From positions 1 through 16,130 of the forward strand of contig JBOIEE010000178.1 of assembly GCA_050740975.1 (NCBI GenBank): a DNA stretch of 16,130 bases. Reading direction: 5' to 3'. The notes under the pieces were generated by a model. That model did no database searches, was not told where the DNA came from, and worked only from the letters and a program-made list of their open reading frames with translations. Source of the DNA: JBOHHR01 sp050740975 (GTDB lineage: Bacteria; Pseudomonadota; Gammaproteobacteria; JBOHHR01). The number at the start of each line of letters is the position of its first letter. The stretch's first letter is position 1. Of this stretch, positions 1-7,057 are shown one piece after another. A program made the position numbers and the translations under genes.

Positions 1-100
1 TCGCCGAAGTCACGCCAAGAGGCGACGCTGGAACGGCAGCCTTTTTCGGTTGCTTAGGTTTCTTAGCTTCACGACTACTGCGTTTTTGGCCTTTGGCCAT
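1..100 (-). CDS. Small Lys/Arg-rich conserved protein, 3' end outside window
   Basis: The reading frame starts at an ATG (98-100) preceded by a good AGGAG ribosome binding site (108-112 on the plus strand as CTCCT) and stays open to the window edge. The visible N-terminus reads MAKGQKRSSREAKKPKQPKK and continues basic and Ala/Pro-rich. Short proteins beginning MAKGQ-RSxRE-KKPK recur as uncharacterised proteins in Pseudomonadota; that resemblance is from memory. Such a basic, low-complexity, probably disordered chain could bind nucleic acid, but there is no direct evidence. Positions 101-268 upstream hold no gene I can support; a TTGACC hexamer on the minus strand there could be part of its promoter, but I could not pair it with a good -10. 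Confidence 0.55.
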   Translation of the reverse strand, partial: MAKGQKRSSREAKKPKQPKKAAVPASPLGVTSA

Positions 101-268
101 TGAAGTTCTCCTGAATAGGACACGCAGTTAGACATTGTCCAGCTGCTATCCAATTCTCTGGTTGGACATGTTGTTTCTCATCTGGTCAAGAAAAAAGATC
201 CAAGATCATCGCGTAACACTGTACCACGTTACTAGAAGCCTTGAGTGCAAATCATCTTTACGAACAGG

Positions 269-634
269 TCAAATTTCGCTCTGGTACTGCTTGTAGTGCC
301 AGGCCAGCCCGCGCCGGACTTGCTCTAGGTTTATGTCCCGCCCGCCTTCAAACACCATGCCCACGATGCGCCGATATCTGTCCCGCTTTCGCCACTCGAC
401 AGAAACGCAACGGCCATAGGCCAGGTCGGAAAGGCTTTGCTTGGCTCGGCTTCCGAACGGTTGGGATTTTTCCGGGGCGTCAATGCCGGACAGTCGAACC
501 TTGTGCTGTTCGTGTTTCTGGCCCAACACCGTCACGGTATCACCATCAGCAACCCCCACCACGCGGCCCGATAGCGTATCTGCCGCCGCGCTTTCAAAGG
601 CGAGAAGCATCACGGCGACTAACAGTTTGTTCAT
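269..634 (-). CDS. Secreted thermonuclease (SNase-like), C-terminus truncated
   Basis: A staphylococcal-nuclease-fold, Ca2+-dependent endonuclease that would act outside the cytoplasm. Starting from the ATG at 634, MNKLLVAVMLLAFESAAA is a clean signal peptide; an in-frame GTG at 643 is less likely. The motifs are all present: DGDT (metal), VRLSGIDAPE (the Arg and Glu equivalent to Arg35 and Glu43 of Staphylococcus nuclease, plus a metal-binding Asp), and DRYRRIVG (the Arg equivalent to Arg87). The chain stops after GLAWHYKQYQSEI, about where relatives have 30-40 more residues ending in a Trp-rich tail. Neither other frame downstream continues the family, so the gene looks cut by a rearrangement rather than by a point frameshift. 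The active-site half is complete, but stability and activity are uncertain. Confidence 0.78.
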   Translation of the reverse strand: MNKLLVAVMLLAFESAAADTLSGRVVGVADGDTVTVLGQKHEQHKVRLSGIDAPEKSQPFGSRAKQSLSDLAYGRCVSVEWRKRDRYRRIVGMVFEGGRDINLEQVRRGLAWHYKQYQSEI

Positions 635-746
635 GGCGCACACGCTCTCATTACCGATTCACACCATGATACCCGGCGCCCGATTTTTGCGAAACAGATT
701 AGGGGAGATTCGCCCGCCAGAGTTTCATCTTATCCGCAATGCCTGC

Positions 747-1073
747 TCATGATTGAAGCTCACCGGCCTCGGCCTTGGCGTGCAGCCGTTCAAAGGTGCG
801 CCAGTGCATCCCCTTGGGCTTGTCCGGCATATCAAGGCAATTCGGATCACCGCTCAATCTCGTGTAGATTTTTTGCGCCCGGCGCATAGCCCGAAAGTGC
901 GCTGCTTCCCGCTCGCTCGAATACGCCAGCCGGTAGCAGTGCCGACAGGCGAAGTATCGCCCGCCCATGTAGAGGATCGCCACGCGCCGCCCGCATCCGA
1001 CAGCCGGGCAGATGAACCACGCTCGCGTCCCGCCGTAGGTGCATGGCGTCCGCCCAAGATAAACCGCGTTGAA
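747..1073 (-). pseudogene. Zinc-ribbon protein fragment, N-terminus missing
   Basis: The frame is open directly after the stop of the restriction-gene fragment and encodes about 108 residues ending GMHWRTFERLHAKAEAGELQS. It contains two Cys pairs of a zinc ribbon (CPAVGCGRR and ACRHCYRLAY), followed by a basic helical stretch. It resembles the C-terminal half of an uncharacterised family found on mobile elements, whose members have about 100 more residues upstream. No start codon with a ribosome binding site precedes the conserved part, although a GTG at 983 opens a 78-residue C-terminal piece. I read it as a truncated gene fused by deletion to its upstream neighbour. The function of the family is unknown to me. 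Confidence 0.55.
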
Positions 1074-1503
1074 CTACCCATCCTTGATGATCTCACGCAA
1101 GCTGGAAGGATCACGGCACGTGGCAGATTGCCATTGCCCGAATCGCCCGTCGGTATTCACTGCATCTACCCACTCGGCCATGTACCGCCGCTTCGTCTGG
1201 TCTTTTGGCGTATCTTCGCCTTTGATCTCAAGGAGCAAATGTGTCCCGTTCCCCAAACGAATCAGCAGATCGGGCCGGTACTTGTGGATGACGCCCTCGA
1301 AGATGTAGATCACCTCGAAGTTGGCCTTCACCGCTTCGATCCGCGTCTTGTGCGTGGGCGGCGGCGGGGGCGTATCGTCCCCGCCCTCGTGGGGCAGGAA
1401 GGAACGGCACGCCGAAGATGTTGACGTACTCGGGCTTGAATAGTCCTTGACCCTCTGCAAAGCTCTGTGCATAGGCGTTGAGCGGCTTCGGTGAGTAGGG
1501 AGG
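1074..1503 (-). pseudogene. Restriction endonuclease (type III R-like) 3' fragment, frameshifted
   Basis: The last 140 or so residues of a large restriction ATPase-nuclease. One frame (from just below a TGA at 1504-1506) gives AYAQSFAEGQGLFKPEYVNI followed by FGVPF; the neighbouring frame then continues FLPHEGGDDTPPPPPTHKTR and on to the nuclease core (KYRPDLLIRLGNG, then LLLEIKGED, then AEWVDAVN). PDLL and EIKG are the PD-(D/E)xK signature of these C-terminal domains. The switch of frame inside the conserved FGVPF-FLPHEGG junction (near 1402) shows a frameshift, consistent with loss of two bases. Everything upstream of about 1503 (helicase motifs, methyltransferase partner) is absent. Assignment to the type III/BPTD_3080-like group is from family memory. 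Confidence 0.65.
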
Positions 1504-1723
1504 TCAGATCGACGCCTTCGGCTTTTGCGTTTTGGGCCCGCCCGCACGTAACGAAAAAACTGCCCATAAATGCACTCCGTGCGTCAACATCACCACGCGA
1601 TCAGACACGCAGGATTGAACAGTCTACAAGCCGTTTTGCTGTGGATTGTTGCCCATGAGTGCCCCACCAGTGCCCCGCGGTTCGGACAAGGCAGGCGGGG
1701 TGTCCAGCAACTTAATGATTCTG

Positions 1724-1768
1724 TGGCTCCCCGGGACGGGCTCGAACCGCCGACCTAGTGATTAACAG
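1724..1768. repeat. attL: 45-bp copy of tRNA-Asn 3' part
   Basis: Identical base for base to 10861-10905, the 3' portion of the tRNA-Asn gene from the anticodon loop to the encoded CCA. The match ends exactly at both sides (G versus T at 1723/10860; G versus T at 1769/10906). This is the usual footprint of a tyrosine integrase using a tRNA gene as its attachment site. Positions 1504-1723 just outside show no gene. Confidence 0.92.
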
Positions 1769-2132
1769 GTCTCAAGGTATACATTCCCGACTATTCCCTA
1801 TTATTCCCAATTGTTTGATTTTACGGTAAACTGCCACTTCGCGCACTGGTCAAACATTCACTGTTTATCCCTCAAAATCTGCCTTTTTCTGTGCACGTTT
1901 ACACCAGAATTACACACGAAAACCGCTGTATAAACCACTGTTTAGACCAGGGGATTAAATATCCCCGAGTCTCGAAAAACCACTGCGGCAGCCGGGGCTG
2001 CCGGAAACTGTAAATATTTTACAGCAGTAGTTGGTAAAAGGGCGCACAATGTGCCTTCATAGAGGAAAAGTGTAAATTTTCTCTAAATGATTTCGCGGCT
2101 ACTCCCACGAAAAACCAGGATAGACACACCGA
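1769..2132. other. Left-end noncoding region with palindromes
   Basis: No gene is supported here. The stretch is more AT-rich than its surroundings. It holds a GC hairpin with CGGCAGCC arms (1986-1993 and 1996-2003, 2-nt loop). Five bases later is an AT palindrome, CTGTAAA and TTTACAG (2008-2014 and 2018-2024). Position relative to attL would suit integrase/excisionase or replication-protein binding, but that is inference. One integrase-arm-like repeat (1891-1917) also lies here. Confidence 0.5.
1891..1917 (+). repeat. Putative integrase arm site, left copy
   Basis: About 27 bp in direct orientation, closely matching 10786-10812 near the right end. Both contain GTGCACG, then TTACAC, then GAATTACACA at the same spacing, with three mismatches between these blocks. 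Two TTACAC units 11 bp apart within each copy are what one would expect of arm-type binding sites of an integrase. No binding evidence. Confidence 0.5.
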
Positions 2133-2141
2133 TTGAATCAC

Positions 2142-2372
2142 ATGAACATGCCAAAGAGATCTAACCTCCGTCGTTTTTTTACCGAACGAATTGTACTAAC
2201 CGGTGGCGGAGCGACAATTGTGTCCGCTAGTTTGGTCACTGTTATAGCTAACGCATTCGGTAAATCAGTTCCCATGCCGGGCCCCCAAGCTGGTCGGCGT
2301 GTCAGAAGCGGATTTGTCCAAGGCCCGCGCCATCCTAGCCCATGCCCCCGACAAAGCCGCGTTGGTGCCTGA
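2142..2372 (+). CDS. Doubtful short ORF with hydrophobic N-terminal helix
   Basis: An ATG (2142, or 2148) opens a frame with a basic N-terminus (KRSNLRRFF) and one hydrophobic segment (GATIVSASLVTVIANAF), an N-in membrane anchor pattern. From about 2280 the frame runs into the ParB-like fragments in a non-matching frame and becomes Arg/Pro-rich, so if a gene began here it was cut at about 2280. Upstream CCAGGAT is only a weak ribosome binding site. Not recognised; it may be chance. Confidence 0.2.
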   Translation: MNMPKRSNLRRFFTERIVLTGGGATIVSASLVTVIANAFGKSVPMPGPQAGRRVRSGFVQGPRHPSPCPRQSRVGA

Positions 2373-2376
2373 AGGC
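2284..2376 (+). pseudogene. ParB-like protein fragment A
   Basis: About 30 residues in frame reading PKLVGVSEADLSKARAILAH then APDKAALVPEG. The pattern LS-K/R-AR-x-I/V-LAHAP is shared with fragment C (2560-2733), as is a near-identical 16-bp DNA stretch (2281-2296 versus 2695-2710, one mismatch). In phage ParB-like/methyltransferase proteins such repeated segments follow the ParB nuclease-like domain; that link is from memory. There is no complete gene. Confidence 0.35.
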
Positions 2377-2381
2377 TTGTT

Positions 2382-2567
2382 CTCCTCGGCCAGCTTCTCG
2401 CAGCGGTTGGCGTGGCGTTCATTGACTCCAAGCTCGGCGAGTACCTGCTTTTTGGTGGGCGGTGAAATCGTGGCAACGTTGCCGCGTTTCTTTGGCCTGC
2501 CACCCTTCGGCCCGGTCCCCTCCAGCTTCGCGCTCAGCTCGCCGAACTTGCGCCAGGCACGCAAAGG
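2382..2567 (-). pseudogene. ParB-like protein fragment B, opposite strand
   Basis: On the minus strand a frame reads LRAWRKFGELSAKLEG, then GPKGGRPKKRGN, then PPTKKQVLAELGVNERHANR followed by CEKLAEE. This is the linker-plus-helix-turn-helix pattern of phage ParB-like proteins: a basic GRPKK linker, then a short helix-turn-helix with ELGV at its turn. The surrounding frame (2265-2681) has unrelated ends, so only this core looks inherited. It lies between two plus-strand pieces of the same sort of protein, so at least one inversion is implied. Confidence 0.4.
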
Positions 2568-2733
2568 CCAGATGGCGATGGCGCTGGCGAAGATTTTCCC
2601 GGAGCCTGAGAAGGGCGGGCGCGGGAAAAACCGTATAGTGACTATACGCTTTTCCAAGCAGTACCTCTCGCGCGCCCGCACCGTCCTCGCTCACGCCCCG
2701 AAGCTGGTCGATCAGGTTGATCGCGCGGGGTAA
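2560..2733 (+). pseudogene. ParB-like protein fragment C
   Basis: The frame reads RKGQMAMALAKIFPEPEKGG then FSKQYLSRARTVLAHAPKLV followed by DQVDRAG and a stop. The block QxAMALAxIxPEPEKGGRGK is one I associate with phage ParB-like regulators or methyltransferase-linked ParB proteins. No start codon or upstream domain is present. Positions 2734-2973 to the right hold short GC-rich repeats and no gene I can support. Confidence 0.4.
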
Positions 2734-2973
2734 ATACGCGATCAGAACCCCCTTTCTAGGCGCTGGCGCTAGGCAAACCGCGCGTGTCCGCGCACCCGCT
2801 CTGCGCGGTCGGCGGAGTACCTTTTGTTCGACGGGGGTGTGTCCGGGTGTGCGGGCCTAAAAAGGATAGCGCGGCGACTGAAGGAGGTCAGCCGCCGCGC
2901 AAGACGGCCGCAAATGGCAGGACGGCACGCCTTTACGGCTGGCGCTATGACGGCCTTTACCCGCTACGTCCGG

Positions 2974-3333
2974 TTAGCCGCCCGCGTGCCCTATGTGCCG
3001 CGACCGAGCGAGGCAGGGATCGAAGTCAATTAGGTGCTGGGCGTTTCTGCGGTTGTGCTCGATGATAGCTTCCCAACGCTTGCCTTCGTCCTTGATCTCA
3101 TAGAAAAGGTCGGGTTCTAGAACGAAACGAAAACGTTCGTTTTGTTCTAAAACCTTGTCCACTCCCTTCTGCGTCATCCCCACCGCCTCCGCGATCTCCT
3201 GCTGGGTGCGGCAGGCCAGCCATAGTTCGAAGATTTTCTTATCGCGCGCGGCCTTGGTGTAAAGAAAGCGCCGGGGCCAGCCTGCACAGAGAAAACAGGC
3301 TGGCCGGTTTCGACGCCCGGGAGAAACGATCAT
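2974..3333 (-). pseudogene. Phage ParB/methyltransferase-like fragment with HTH
   Basis: The frame's ATG (3333) overlaps the capsid-gene stop as ATGA, so it could be read by coupled translation, but its first 20 or so codons lie across the terminator-like hairpin and look non-native. The convincing part starts near 3265: ARDKKIFELWLACRTQQEIA then EAVGMTQKGVDKVL, a helix-turn-helix found in phage proteins joining a ParB domain to a DNA methyltransferase (family memory). The continuation, to HNRRNAQHLIDFDP, does not show methyltransferase motifs such as DPFxGxG. I take it as a remnant pushed against the end of the capsid gene. Confidence 0.45.
3275..3305 (-). terminator. Terminator-like hairpin after capsid gene
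   Basis: Perfect 10-bp GC-rich arms (GGCCAGCCTG at 3275-3284; CAGGCTGGCC at 3296-3305) with an 11-nt spacer, 25 bp past the capsid stop. No uridine run follows directly; the first is CTTTCTTT some 8 nt on, so factor-independent termination may be weak. Confidence 0.55.
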
Positions 3334-5315
3334 AGGCCAGGATTTAAAACGAGACCTCTGAAGTCGAGAATGACGGCGCCAAAATCAAGCGTCGCCTTAA
3401 GCTTGAAGCCGTTGGTATCCCAATCCGTATCTGTCTCAATCTGCACCGTCTCTTCACCCGCCAGGTGTGCGATCTCGATGGTATCGGCACTGTTCGGATC
3501 GGCGGCCAGGTACCAAGCCGTTGCAGAAGCCGCATCAAGGCGTGCATCAACCACGAGCTGAAGTTGCCGCACCCAGGCGGGCATGGGCGTATCGTTAGAC
3601 TTCGAGGGGTCCACCAGGCTCGCGATCAGTTGCTCGGCGAGGGTTTCCAGTGCGGCCGGAACGATCAGGTATCTCGGCGGCGTGTTCAGGATCGCCAAGG
3701 CTTGAAGTCCGAGTTGCTTGCGCATCGCTGCCCGTGCTGCGCCCAGGCTCGTTACGCTAAGCGCCGCAGCCGTCATCAAGTTTGAGTGCGAGGCATGAAA
3801 CAGCGCGATCCCATCGCCCAGGACCGGGTTGCTGGTGAGCAGGCTGTAGACAACCTCACATTCCTTACGCGCCGCCGCCGCCCCAAACGCTTGCGGCATA
3901 CGGGTAAATGCATCCAAGTCATCGTTGATCAGCGATTCTCGCGTGATCTGTAGCTGCCGGCCGTAGGTCACAAGCTTAAAATTCGTACCTTTCTCGGTAA
4001 ATTTTCCATGCTTGATCTCGGAACCCTCGGGGACTGTCAGCAAGCCGGGCGCCTCGGACATGGCGACGCGATAGGCCAATTTGAAGTCATTCAAAAATCC
4101 TTCACGCGTCCACGCTCTATGCGATGCGCTGGCTTCTTCGGTATAGCCGACCAGTAGCGATTTTTCGGCGGCGTTGCGCAGCGTCTCGGGAAAATCACTC
4201 GTGCTAAGCGCCGCCCGAATCAGCCCATCGTGACCCAAATGCGACGTGTTCCGGTCGTTCAGGCTAAGACAGCTCTCGGCAATGCCAGCGATGCTTACTC
4301 GCCGCATCGCCTTTGCTTGGGGCAGTGGGTTTTTCAGCCTGATACCGGCGCGAAGGCAAATGGCGTCAGATGCTACCGCTACGTAGTCCGAGTCATCCCC
4401 GACCTCGATCCGTGGGTTGCCAGCCAACGGACTTGCTTGGCTACCCAAGTGAGCCAGCAAGCGCTCTGAGCACTGGCCGGCGCTCAGAGAAGGATCGGCC
4501 AAAACAGCGTTGTAAATCTCTTGCACGCCGCCATGATTGAGAAACGGTTTAAAGCGCATTTGCACGGTCTCGTTGCGCTCGCGAAGTTTGGCGTGAACTT
4601 CGTCTTCACTTACCAACGCTGGCTTAGGCATGGCGCTCGGCGCCGAGGTGGTATTAGGTTTCATTGGAACTCCTCGAAATTGAGCCGCTATCTGTAACGG
4701 CATTCGTGGGGCAAAACGTTTCAAGCTTGCGACTGCGGGCAACGCGCCCTCGCCGTCGATAACGGCGTCAGCGAAACCGGCCTCTACCGCCTCTTCTGCC
4801 GAGTACCAGTGATCGACGCCATCGGATAACAACGCTAAGACCTCATCCTTGCTCATGCCGCTCTTGCTCGCGTACGAACTCGCCATCGAGCTCGCGTATT
4901 TATCCAGCACCTCGGCCATTTCGCGCATCTCTGCCGCGTTCCCGGCAGTGACGCCCCAGGGCGCGTGCACCATGAGCAGCGAATTCGCGTACATCTCGAC
5001 GCGATCCCCCGCCATGACGATCAGCGACGCGATACTGACGGCGACACCCTCAACACTGACAACGATCTCGGCGGGGTGCCGCTTCAGCGCGTTATAGATG
5101 GCGATCCCGTCAGCAACCGCGCCGCCATAGGAATTAATCCGAGCGGTGATCCGGCTCGCATCGATGCTGTTTAGTTGCTCGACGATCTCTTTCGCGCTGT
5201 TGCTCTCGTCATCAAACCAGTTCGAGCCGATGTCCCCGAATATCAAAAGCTCTGCCTCGCTCCCGCGGGACTGGATACGGTACCAGGGGCCTTTTGCCAG
5301 GGTTTTCTTTGCCAT
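3330..5315 (-). CDS. Prohead protease / major capsid protein fusion
   Basis: A 661-residue protein with two parts. Residues 1-200 are a ClpP-like prohead protease: ARINSYGGAVADG, then EGVAVSIASLIVMAGD with the nucleophile Ser94, LLMVHAPWG with His117, and VDHWYSAEEAVEAGFADAV with the likely Asp168. A Pro/Ala/Ser linker follows (about 218-235). The rest resembles the Mu-like gpT head subunit: LQITRESLINDDLDAFTRMP, then AFGAAAARKECEVVYSLLTS and GDGIALFHASHSNL. An HK97 fold is inferred, not seen. Such fusions process and form the head shell of phages and satellites. The ATG at 5315 has no clear ribosome binding site, whereas an internal ATG at codon 218 has a strong one. It is the last gene of a tightly packed block, 14 nt after its neighbour. 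I see no portal or terminase beside it. Confidence 0.9.
   Translation of the reverse strand: MAKKTLAKGPWYRIQSRGSEAELLIFGDIGSNWFDDESNSAKEIVEQLNSIDASRITARINSYGGAVADGIAIYNALKRHPAEIVVSVEGVAVSIASLIVMAGDRVEMYANSLLMVHAPWGVTAGNAAEMREMAEVLDKYASSMASSYASKSGMSKDEVLALLSDGVDHWYSAEEAVEAGFADAVIDGEGALPAVASLKRFAPRMPLQIAAQFRGVPMKPNTTSAPSAMPKPALVSEDEVHAKLRERNETVQMRFKPFLNHGGVQEIYNAVLADPSLSAGQCSERLLAHLGSQASPLAGNPRIEVGDDSDYVAVASDAICLRAGIRLKNPLPQAKAMRRVSIAGIAESCLSLNDRNTSHLGHDGLIRAALSTSDFPETLRNAAEKSLLVGYTEEASASHRAWTREGFLNDFKLAYRVAMSEAPGLLTVPEGSEIKHGKFTEKGTNFKLVTYGRQLQITRESLINDDLDAFTRMPQAFGAAAARKECEVVYSLLTSNPVLGDGIALFHASHSNLMTAAALSVTSLGAARAAMRKQLGLQALAILNTPPRYLIVPAALETLAEQLIASLVDPSKSNDTPMPAWVRQLQLVVDARLDAASATAWYLAADPNSADTIEIAHLAGEETVQIETDTDWDTNGFKLKATLDFGAVILDFRGLVLNPGL
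4662..4675 (-). promoter_or_regulatory. Internal ribosome binding site and start for free capsid protein
   Basis: GAGGAG (plus coordinates 4670-4675) lies five bases before an in-frame ATG (4664-4662), which is Met218 of the fusion, exactly at the start of the linker between protease and capsid (MKPNTTSAPSAMPKPALVSE). Use of this start would make a 444-residue capsid polypeptide without the protease. Compare the in-frame nested scaffold gene Nu3 inside the phage lambda C protease gene. Confidence 0.6.
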
Positions 5316-5329
5316 GTGGGAAGAATGGC

Positions 5330-5797
5330 CTAAGAATGCGGAAATGAATACCGCTGATTATTTTTCCGCACGATTGAACGCAGTTGACGGGTTGTTGCTG
5401 GCAACTTCGCTTGCAAGCTGGCAGTCCACAAACAGGCGCCCAAGTGATCGAGGGTTGGCGGTGGGGTTGCTCCGGGATATGGCTTGATGATGCTTTTGAA
5501 CCTGAGCACCCGACTAGAAAAAGCCCGCAGCCTCTCGGCATCGGAGCGGCCAGGGACTAAAGCGAAGCCGCAGCGCAGGGCGTTGTCACGGGCCTTTAAG
5601 TGCTCTCTGGTAGCAAGTGACCTCCTACCCCTTCCGCGCAGTCCTAGGGCCACACACAGCGATTTACGCCCGCCTTGGGCCTCGAATTCGATCAGCCCTT
5701 GCGCTAACCATCGCCGAACCTCGGGACTCAGCTCGCCCGCGGACAGCTCGCCCTTGAGCTGATCTAACAGCGCGAAAGGGTTAATGGATCGCGGCAT
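5330..5797 (-). CDS. Hypothetical basic protein, late block
   Basis: 155 residues from the ATG at 5797 (MPRSINPFALLDQLKGELSA), which overlaps the end of the preceding gene by 17 bases; the frame is open farther upstream, but that part is antisense-like to the neighbour's coding frame. The N-terminal half is helical with an acidic amphipathic stretch. The middle is strongly basic (GLRGRGRRSLATREHLKARD) and could touch DNA or RNA. The C-terminus is Ser/Arg-rich. I do not recognise the family. Its place between two small genes and the capsid fusion suggests a packaging or regulatory part, but this is context only. Confidence 0.7.
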   Translation of the reverse strand: MPRSINPFALLDQLKGELSAGELSPEVRRWLAQGLIEFEAQGGRKSLCVALGLRGRGRRSLATREHLKARDNALRCGFALVPGRSDAERLRAFSSRVLRFKSIIKPYPGATPPPTLDHLGACLWTASLQAKLPATTRQLRSIVRKNNQRYSFPHS

Positions 5798-6197
5798 GCT
5801 CCCGCTCCATCGGGGTATAGCACCACGCCACCGGCCGCCCGGCTTCGAAGGTAATAGAACACGCCACGCATCTGTGCTCGCAACGCAGCCGTAATTGCCC
5901 GCTGAAGCGCTCGCTTTCCGCACGTTTGAGCAACTCAGCGGCGCAGGCGGCGCAAACTTGCGGCAGTGGCGGAGCCTCTGTGCGCATGCTTAACACTAGC
6001 GCTTCCAATGTGATCTCGCGCTCAGTCGCGTCCGCTTCCGGCGCGATAACAAGGCTGCGGATGATCAGCGCCAACAACCTGCTTGCCTCGAAGAGTTCGA
6101 CGCTCCTGGTCACGAAGAACGGATGCAGGACGCCCACCAGGTCGTCAAAGAGCTGTTGCGTCGTGGGATCTGCCGTTTGTAGGGTTATATGCGTCAC
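5781..6197 (-). CDS. Hypothetical Cys-rich protein, possible zinc ribbon
   Basis: 138 residues from a GTG start (6197) that overlaps the TGA of the upstream gene as GTGA, a typical coupled junction. The N-terminal 75 residues are hydrophobic/acidic helices (DDLVGVLHPFFVTRSVELFE). The C-terminal part carries Cys82, Cys85, Cys106, Cys110, Cys113 and Cys126 in CAAC and CEHRCVAC settings, which could hold a zinc ion. No family recognised. The spacing with both neighbours (4-nt and 17-nt overlaps) argues that it is a real member of the block. Confidence 0.7.
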   Translation of the reverse strand: MTHITLQTADPTTQQLFDDLVGVLHPFFVTRSVELFEASRLLALIIRSLVIAPEADATEREITLEALVLSMRTEAPPLPQVCAACAAELLKRAESERFSGQLRLRCEHRCVACSITFEAGRPVAWCYTPMEREHAAIH

Positions 6198-6709
6198 GGC
6201 TCAAGCATCTCCAGTTCTTTAAGCGAGATCGGGGGCATCAATTCTTCCACCGAAGGCAACGTCTTAAGGAATTCCTTAGCCTCATTTGTCTCCAACCCAT
6301 CCGCGGCCAGCCGCGTTTGAAGGTTAACGGACTGCCGGTCTATTTGAACTTTCGTCTGTTTCGCGACGGCGGCCAGGCGTGCTTTGGCCGCTCTGCGCAA
6401 CTCCTCCCGTCTATCCTCCATGCGACTTTCGCCACGGCCGCGCCAGTGCCACGAGATGCGGGGCCGGAATCGCTCCGGTATGCCAGTCTCTCGGCAACGC
6501 TCCGCAACTTCGGCGTCTGCCGCGGCGATGTGCGCGTTCACCGCGTTTGTAATATCTACCCACCGTCGATCATTATCTGGATACACCGCCGATAATTGCT
6601 CCTCCACGTCGGCGAGCAGATGCGCGGCGCGTTGGTTAACTTCGTCTCGCGCTACTTTAGCTCTCAGGCGTACTAACTTGCCTATATCACTTCTTTCTTT
6701 CTGCAACAT
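6194..6709 (-). CDS. Hypothetical charged helical protein, first gene of late block
   Basis: 171 residues with a strong GAGGAG ribosome binding site (6718-6723) eight bases before the ATG. Composition is rich in Arg, Glu, Ala and Lys, with long predicted helices (KVARDEVNQRAAHLLADVEE; REELRRAAKARLAAVAKQTK) and an acidic/Pro-rich C-terminus (PSVEELMPPISLKELEMLEP). The resemblance is to a coiled-coil scaffold-like or DNA-binding phage protein, but I cannot assign it. It is the first gene after the repeat block at 6803-7091, so its promoter should be there or in the short leader (6724-6800), where I found no convincing -35/-10 pair. Confidence 0.72.
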   Translation of the reverse strand: MLQKERSDIGKLVRLRAKVARDEVNQRAAHLLADVEEQLSAVYPDNDRRWVDITNAVNAHIAAADAEVAERCRETGIPERFRPRISWHWRGRGESRMEDRREELRRAAKARLAAVAKQTKVQIDRQSVNLQTRLAADGLETNEAKEFLKTLPSVEELMPPISLKELEMLEP

Positions 6710-6740
6710 GGTAAAATCTCCTCGTTGTGTGTATGTCGTT

Positions 6741-6762
6741 GCGCGGGGGTCACGCCCCGCGC
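6741..6762. repeat. GC hairpin in leader of late block
   Basis: GCGCGGGG (6741-6748) and CCCCGCGC (6755-6762) form a perfect 8-bp stem with a 6-nt loop. It lies 32 nt before the ATG at 6709 on the minus strand, without a uridine run. It may be a leader structure or weak terminator. Confidence 0.55.
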
Positions 6763-6858
6763 CCTATTGAAGCTCACCCTCAGTTTCTCCCCCCTCTTTC
6801 CCCCTTAAGGCACCCGACACCCGACACTGTGGCCTCAAAGCCGCGCCACTGCTCGTTA

Positions 6859-6888
6859 TAGGGTGCTGAAATGATACTCAGCACCCTA
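6859..6888. repeat. Hairpin 1 of the origin-like block
   Basis: TAGGGTGCTGA (6859-6869) and TCAGCACCCTA (6878-6888), a perfect 11-bp stem with an 8-nt loop. It is a variant of the block's core, with GTGCTG in place of GTGTCG. Confidence 0.85.
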
Positions 6889-6928
6889 ATCAGCCTTTGC
6901 TCGGAAAGTTGGCGCCATTGCTCGTTAT

Positions 6929-6967
6929 AGGGTGTCGGGTAGCTTTTGAGACCGTACCCGACACCCT
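6929..6967. repeat. Hairpin 2 of the origin-like block
   Basis: AGGGTGTCGGGTA (6929-6941) and TACCCGACACCCT (6955-6967), a perfect 13-bp stem with a 13-nt loop, the longest of the three inner hairpins. Confidence 0.85.
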
Positions 6968-7005
6968 TGATCGGCTATCCATCTGGCTTTCCGGGTTTTC
7001 GTCTT

Positions 7006-7037
7006 TAAGGGTGTCGGGTAGTGTTTCGACACCCTTA
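7006..7037. repeat. Hairpin 3 of the origin-like block
   Basis: TAAGGGTGTCG (7006-7016) and CGACACCCTTA (7027-7037), a perfect 11-bp stem with a 10-nt loop, 20 bp past the primase stop. Confidence 0.85.
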
Positions 7038-7057
7038 CGCTTACAACCATGCGGGTT

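Noticed and set aside
241..752. Plus-strand frames across the thermonuclease
   Set aside because: The minus frame has the full SNase catalytic set and a signal peptide, so these are shadows.
2784..3065. Plus-strand ORFs rich in Arg and Cys
   Set aside because: High-GC sequence with no start signal, no recognisable domain and overlap with the minus-strand fragment; probably noncoding debris.
3370..5487. Several plus-strand open frames opposite the capsid fusion and its neighbour
   Set aside because: They have no ribosome binding sites or family motifs and mirror the strong minus-strand coding frame.
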